This document shows positions 60,177-64,000 of a stretch of 64,000 nucleotides of DNA, one piece after another. The position numbers and the translations under genes were made by a program. The stretch comes from UBA7672 sp047601145 (GTDB lineage Bacteria > Pseudomonadota > Alphaproteobacteria > Caulobacterales > Hyphomonadaceae), in assembly GCA_047601145.1 (NCBI GenBank), contig JASGJW010000001.1, positions 1,302,001 to 1,366,000 of the forward strand, in the 5' to 3' direction. Positions within the stretch are counted from its first letter, which is position 1. Each line of letters begins with the position of its first letter. Under the pieces are notes generated by a model. That model ran no database searches and had not been told where the DNA came from. It saw only the letters and a program-made list of their open reading frames with translations.

Positions 60177-61778
60177 ATGACCGGACGCAACAACGCCGAC
60201 GACATTCTCGAGCGTTCCAAGGCCGCCTATCTCGCCGAGGCCCAGCGCCTCAGCCAGACCGGCAGCTTCGGCTGGAACATCGTGACCGGCGCGCTGCAAT
60301 GGTCCGACGAGACCTATCGAATCTGTGGTATCGCGCCGGAAACGCCTCTCTCGATCGATCTCATCAACCAGCGCGTCCATGCAGATGATGCAACGACCTT
60401 TCGCGAAGCGGTGCAGGCGGCCATCAAGACGCGTGGCAGGTTCGATCACGAGTTGCGCTTCACGCGCGACGGGGGTGAGACACGCACCTTGCATATGGTC
60501 GGGCATTTCCTGCCGGAGCAGCCCGAACAATTCGTCGGCGCGCTGATCGACATCACCGATCGCCGGGCCAATGAAGAGGCTCTGCGAGCCAGCGAGTTCC
60601 GGTATCGCAACATCTTCCGCGCGATGGCGGTCTCGTTCTGGGAGCTGGATTTCAGCGGCGTCGGGGCAATGCTGCGCCAGCTGCGCAAGTCCGGTGTCCA
60701 GGACTTTTCGGGTTATTTCTCCGAACATCCGGAATATGTCCGCGAGATGATGCGCGCAACGCGCGTGGTGGACGTGAACGATTATGCCGTGATGCTTCAG
60801 GGCCGCGGCGACAAAAGGGAAATGCTCGGAAGCGTCGAGCCGTTCTGGCCGGAGGGGTCGACGCCGGTCTATGCGGCCAGCGTGATCGCGGCGATCGCGG
60901 GCAAGCCCGGTTTCTCCGCCGAAACGCGCATGTGCAAGATCGACGGAACGGAGTTTCCGGCTCATTTCACCGCGAGCTTCCCCACCGAGGGCGTTGCGAA
61001 CGCCAAACTGCTCATCGGCGTCATCGATATTTCGGAACGCGTCGCGGCTCAGGAGAAGCTGCGTGCCGTGCAAGCCGAGTTCGCCCATGCGGCAAGGCTT
61101 TCCACGCTAGGAGAGTTGGCCGCGTCCATCGCGCACGAAGTCAACCAGCCGCTGGCCGCCATCGCCACCAATGCCTCGGCAGGGCTGCGCTGGCTCGATC
61201 GGCCCGACCCCAATGTCGCGGAAGTGCGGGCGCTCGCGACGCGGATCGTCAGCGATGCGAAACGGGCAGGCGACATCATCACCCGCATTCGCGGCATGGC
61301 CACGCGGAGGGCGGCAGAAAGCGCTCCCTTGTCGGTGCGCACGGTGATCGAAGAGGCCGCCTCGTTCCTGCGCCACGATCTGCAGGCTCAGCAGATTGCA
61401 CTACAGCTTTCGCTTGCTTCTGATTTGCCGATGCTTCTGGGCGATCGTACGCAGCTCCAGCAGGTTATCGTGAACCTCGCGATGAACGCGGCGCAGGCGA
61501 TGTCGCAGAGCCCGGCCGACAAGCGGCGGATAACGATCGGGGCCGCGCGGCAAGGCAACGAAGTCGTGGTTACGGTCGATGACACCGGGCCCGGCATCTC
61601 CACTGAGCATCTCGACCGGCTGTTCGAGAGCTTCTTCACGACGAAGGAAGCGGGGATGGGGATCGGCCTTCCGATCTGCAAGTCCATCGCCGAGGCCCAT
61701 GGCGGGCGCATCGGCGCCGAAAACCGCGCCGGCGGCGCCCGTTTCAGCTTCACGCTGCCTGTTCAGCAGGCGCGCTGA
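60177..61778 (+). CDS. PAS-domain sensor histidine kinase
   Basis: A 533-residue soluble kinase with no membrane segment. Two PAS domains come first: one at about 25-130 (TGSFGWNIVTGALQWSDETY, RVHADDATTFREAVQAAIKT) and a second at about 140-290 (YRNIFRAMAVSFWELDFSGV). The HisKA domain has phosphoryl His320 in ASIAHEVNQPLAAIATNA. The HATPase has N box QQVIVNLAMNAAQAMSQSPA, VTVDDTGPGISTEHL and GMGIGLPICKSIAEAHGG. The layout is FixL-like without a haem-PAS signature I can point to. The ATG at 60177 is chosen over a GTG three codons earlier. Confidence 0.93.
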   Translation: MTGRNNADDILERSKAAYLAEAQRLSQTGSFGWNIVTGALQWSDETYRICGIAPETPLSIDLINQRVHADDATTFREAVQAAIKTRGRFDHELRFTRDGGETRTLHMVGHFLPEQPEQFVGALIDITDRRANEEALRASEFRYRNIFRAMAVSFWELDFSGVGAMLRQLRKSGVQDFSGYFSEHPEYVREMMRATRVVDVNDYAVMLQGRGDKREMLGSVEPFWPEGSTPVYAASVIAAIAGKPGFSAETRMCKIDGTEFPAHFTASFPTEGVANAKLLIGVIDISERVAAQEKLRAVQAEFAHAARLSTLGELAASIAHEVNQPLAAIATNASAGLRWLDRPDPNVAEVRALATRIVSDAKRAGDIITRIRGMATRRAAESAPLSVRTVIEEAASFLRHDLQAQQIALQLSLASDLPMLLGDRTQLQQVIVNLAMNAAQAMSQSPADKRRITIGAARQGNEVVVTVDDTGPGISTEHLDRLFESFFTTKEAGMGIGLPICKSIAEAHGGRIGAENRAGGARFSFTLPVQQAR

Positions 61779-61901
61779 CCTTTCCGCTCATACGAGAGTA
61801 TGAGGCGCCCAACCTTCTGTAGAATTGGCCTGCGCCACGCAGTCGCGCATCGTCCTGTCGCACTCTGGAGGCAAGGACCTTCGGAGGCGACGGAGAGGGC
61901 C

Positions 61902-62543
61902 ATGAACGCGAAAGTCGCATCCACATTCGACTACGATGCGAGCGAGACCGCGCTTCTCTTCGTCGATCCGTACAACGATTTCCTCTCCGAAGGCGGCAAG
62001 CTCTGGCCGCTCGTGTCAGACGTCGCCGCCAGCGTCCGGCTCCACGACAACCTGCGGGCTGTCGTGGTTGCCGCCCGCAGCGCCGGTGTCGCGATCTTCA
62101 TCGTGCCGCATCATCGCGCCGAGCCCGGCGACCTCGACGGCTGGTCTCACGCGACGCCCTACCAGCAGCAGACCTCGAAGGCGCAGGCCTTCGCTAAAGG
62201 CGGCTGGGGCGGCGCGTGGCATCCGGATTTCGCCCCACAGCCCGGCGATACGGTGGTCAAGGAACATTGGGCCGCCAGCGGTTTCGCCAACACCGATCTT
62301 GATATGCTTCTGAAGCAGAAGGGGATCAGGAACGTCATTCTAGTTGGCCTGATCGCCAATACCTGCGTCGAGGGCACGGCGCGCTTCGCCGTCGAGCTTG
62401 GCTATCACGTCACGCTGGTGCGCGACTCCACGGCCGCATTCAACATGGACGCGATGCATGCCGCTCACGATGTGAACGGGCCCGCATTCGCGCACGTCAT
62501 CACCACGACCGTCAACCTGATCTCGGCGCTTACCAAGCGCTGA
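61902..62543 (+). CDS. Isochorismatase-like cysteine hydrolase
   Basis: A 213-residue isochorismatase-fold hydrolase with the Asp-Lys-Cys triad: Asp22 (or 26) in LLFVDPYNDFL, Lys120 in VVKEHWAAS and Cys155 in NTCVEGTARFA. Members act on amides, nicotinamide or isochorismate; this one cannot be placed. GGAGAGGG leads to the ATG at 61902. It starts 124 bases after the kinase gene and 22 bases before an alpha/beta hydrolase, so those two may share a transcript. Confidence 0.93.
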   Translation: MNAKVASTFDYDASETALLFVDPYNDFLSEGGKLWPLVSDVAASVRLHDNLRAVVVAARSAGVAIFIVPHHRAEPGDLDGWSHATPYQQQTSKAQAFAKGGWGGAWHPDFAPQPGDTVVKEHWAASGFANTDLDMLLKQKGIRNVILVGLIANTCVEGTARFAVELGYHVTLVRDSTAAFNMDAMHAAHDVNGPAFAHVITTTVNLISALTKR

Positions 62544-62565
62544 ACGCCAAACAAGGAGATCCCCA

Positions 62566-63387
62566 ATGACCAAGACGATCATGCTTATCCACGGCGCCTG
62601 GCTGAATTCGAAGAGCTGGGAGAACTGGAAGGTGCGTTTCGAAGCGAAGGGCTTCACCGTTGTGACGCCGGACTGGCCGTTCGACGACGCCGATCCGGCT
62701 GAGCTTCGCGCCCACCCGCGTAAGGAACTGACGAAGATCGGGCCGAAGGAAATCGTTGCGCACTACGAACGCGAGATCCGCAAGCTACCGGAAATGCCGA
62801 TCCTCATGGGCCACTCCGCCGGCGCTGTGTGGGTGCAGCACCTGCTCGATCGCGGTCTCGGTGTTGCTGGCGTCTCGATTGATCCGGCGCCGACGCCGGG
62901 CGTTGGCCTCGGCCTCGACACGGCGATCTCGGCCTTGCCGGTTCTCGGCGACCCCTTCAGCGGCGGCAAGGTCAAGCAGATGTCGAAGAAATTCTTCGCC
63001 AATCGTTTCGCCAACGGCCTGCCGCGCAACATGGTGGACGATCACTACAACCGCTACATCGTCCCCACAGCGGGCAAGGTCTACTGGGATGGCGTGCTGT
63101 CAGGCGGCGCCGGTGCGATCACCTGGAACAGCAAGATCCGCGCGCCGCTTTTGCTTGTCGCGGGCGGTATCGACAAGATCGCCGAAGCCGGAATGACGAG
63201 GGCGATCTTCAACAGTCAGAAGCGCGCAAAATCGGTGACCGAGTTCAAGCTCTATCCGGCGCGGTCGCATTGGACCTGTGTCGAGCCGGGCTGGGAGGAG
63301 GTGGCGGATTTCGCGCTCGACTGGGCCGTGAAAAACGCGCGCCCGAACGGCTCGAATGTTCAACCGCTCAAAGCGGCTGCGGCCTGA
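62566..63387 (+). CDS. Alpha/beta hydrolase
   Basis: A 273-residue alpha/beta hydrolase. MTKTIMLIHGAWLNSKSWEN is the first strand and oxyanion loop, Ser84 is the nucleophile in MGHSAGAVWVQHL, LLLVAGGIDKIAE gives the acid region and ARSHWTCVEPGWEEV the His. It is like the short-chain esterase/epoxide-hydrolase relatives. AAGGAG precedes the ATG. Next to it lies another hydrolase of different sequence, and before it a cysteine hydrolase. Confidence 0.9.
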   Translation: MTKTIMLIHGAWLNSKSWENWKVRFEAKGFTVVTPDWPFDDADPAELRAHPRKELTKIGPKEIVAHYEREIRKLPEMPILMGHSAGAVWVQHLLDRGLGVAGVSIDPAPTPGVGLGLDTAISALPVLGDPFSGGKVKQMSKKFFANRFANGLPRNMVDDHYNRYIVPTAGKVYWDGVLSGGAGAITWNSKIRAPLLLVAGGIDKIAEAGMTRAIFNSQKRAKSVTEFKLYPARSHWTCVEPGWEEVADFALDWAVKNARPNGSNVQPLKAAAA

Positions 63388-63424
63388 TCATACATACGCA
63401 ACCCCCACAGACAGGAAACTCGCC

Positions 63425-64000
63425 ATGCCGTTCATCACGACAAAAGACGGAACGCAGATCTTCTACAACGATCTCGGCAAGGGTCAGCCGGTGCTTTTTC
63501 ATCACGGCTGGCCGCTGACCGGCGACGATTGGGAGCGGCAGATGCTGTTCCTCGCTGAGCGCGGCTATCGCGTGATCGCGCATGATCGGCGCAGCCATGG
63601 CCGCTCGACCCAGACCTGGGAGGGCAACCACATGGACCAGTACGCCGATGACGTCGCCGAACTGATCGAAAAGCTCGATCTCAAAGGCCTCACCATGATC
63701 GGCCACTCCACGGGTGGCGGAGAGGTTGCCCACTATCTTGGTCGGCATGGCACGGGGCGCGTGGCGAAGGCTGTGCTGCTCGGCGCGGTTCCCCCACTGA
63801 TGCTGAAAACGCCGGCCAATCCAGGCGGGCTTCCGATCGAGGTGTTCGACGGCATCCGCAAGGGGACGCGCGAGGATCGCTCGCAATTCTACTTCGACCT
63901 CACCATTCCGTTCTACGGCTACAACCGCCCAGGCGCGAAGATTTCCGAAGGCGTGCGCCGGTCGTTCTGGTTGCAGGGCATGCTGGGCGGCCTCAAGGGT
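63425..64000 (+). CDS. Alpha/beta hydrolase, non-haem chloroperoxidase-like (3' end outside window)
   Basis: The first 192 codons of an alpha/beta hydrolase close to non-haem chloroperoxidases and esterases. Start MPFITTKDGTQIFYNDLGKG, the oxyanion HHGWP, HDRRSHGRSTQ and nucleophile Ser95 in MIGHSTGGGEV are all diagnostic. The Asp and His lie beyond the window. AGGAAACTCGCC leads to the ATG. Chloroperoxidase activity of such proteins needs added organic acid and is often a side reaction, so esterase is as likely. Confidence 0.92.
   Translation, partial: MPFITTKDGTQIFYNDLGKGQPVLFHHGWPLTGDDWERQMLFLAERGYRVIAHDRRSHGRSTQTWEGNHMDQYADDVAELIEKLDLKGLTMIGHSTGGGEVAHYLGRHGTGRVAKAVLLGAVPPLMLKTPANPGGLPIEVFDGIRKGTREDRSQFYFDLTIPFYGYNRPGAKISEGVRRSFWLQGMLGGLKG

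Overview
The window is a high-GC stretch of chromosome from an alphaproteobacterium. Its backbone is a minus-strand housekeeping series read from about 25.6 kb down to 0.2 kb: rplU-rpmA, two GNAT acetyltransferases, obgE-proB, proA, nadD, rsfS-rlmH-envC, ctpA, a divergent polysaccharide deacetylase and rppH. That gene set and order is typical of Alphaproteobacteria. The TonB-dependent receptors, Tat-exported hydrolases and FixJ-type regulator suggest a Hyphomonadaceae/Caulobacterales-like organism, but the family is inference only.

Region 0-26 kb. The housekeeping series is interrupted by accessory blocks: (a) 5.9-14.6 kb on the plus strand, with two TonB-dependent outer-membrane proteins, an HxlR regulator, an ECF42-like sigma factor overlapping a YCII/DGPF-type gene, then a VOC and an AHSA1/SRPBCC gene; (b) 15.3-18.2 kb, a translationally coupled three-gene operon (556-residue membrane protein, VWA-like lipoprotein, lipoprotein) of unknown function; (c) 19.7-21.3 kb, an HxlR regulator divergent from an SDR, plus a small GNAT. 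rsfS has no ATG, GTG or TTG start and appears to begin at a CTG behind a good Shine-Dalgarno sequence.

Region 26-43 kb. A 1,782-residue protein is built almost wholly from about 220 tandem octapeptides of the form L-[ST]-x-x-Q-[ILV]-x-[AGS]. This is the most unusual object in the window. Next comes a minus-strand operon of DUF1592 (with CxxCH), DUF1552 (Tat), a secreted protein of unknown family and an exported VOC protein, divergent from a small cytochrome c. Then follow a TetR regulator, two exported type-B carboxylesterases and a sulfatase. A broken cytochrome c remnant lies between the sulfatase and kdpE.

Region 43-51 kb. This is a complete high-affinity K+ uptake operon on the minus strand (27-residue small ORF, kdpF, kdpA, kdpB, kdpC, kdpD, kdpE), with paired CATTAAGG repeats upstream.

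Region 51-64 kb. A minus-strand catabolic gene set (amidase; TetR; extradiol-dioxygenase-like VOC protein; fumarylacetoacetate-hydrolase-like protein; flavin monooxygenase; amidohydrolase; alpha/beta hydrolase) looks like a ring-hydroxylation and meta-cleavage route. It is probably controlled by the TetR protein through a 20-bp perfect palindrome placed between a -35 and a -10. A plus-strand FixJ-like regulator, a single-domain receiver and a PAS histidine kinase follow, then a cysteine hydrolase and two alpha/beta hydrolases, the last cut by the window end. I saw no rRNA, tRNA, CRISPR array, insertion sequence or phage gene, and no gene-free stretch above 300 bases. All assignments come from reading the sequence; no database search was run.
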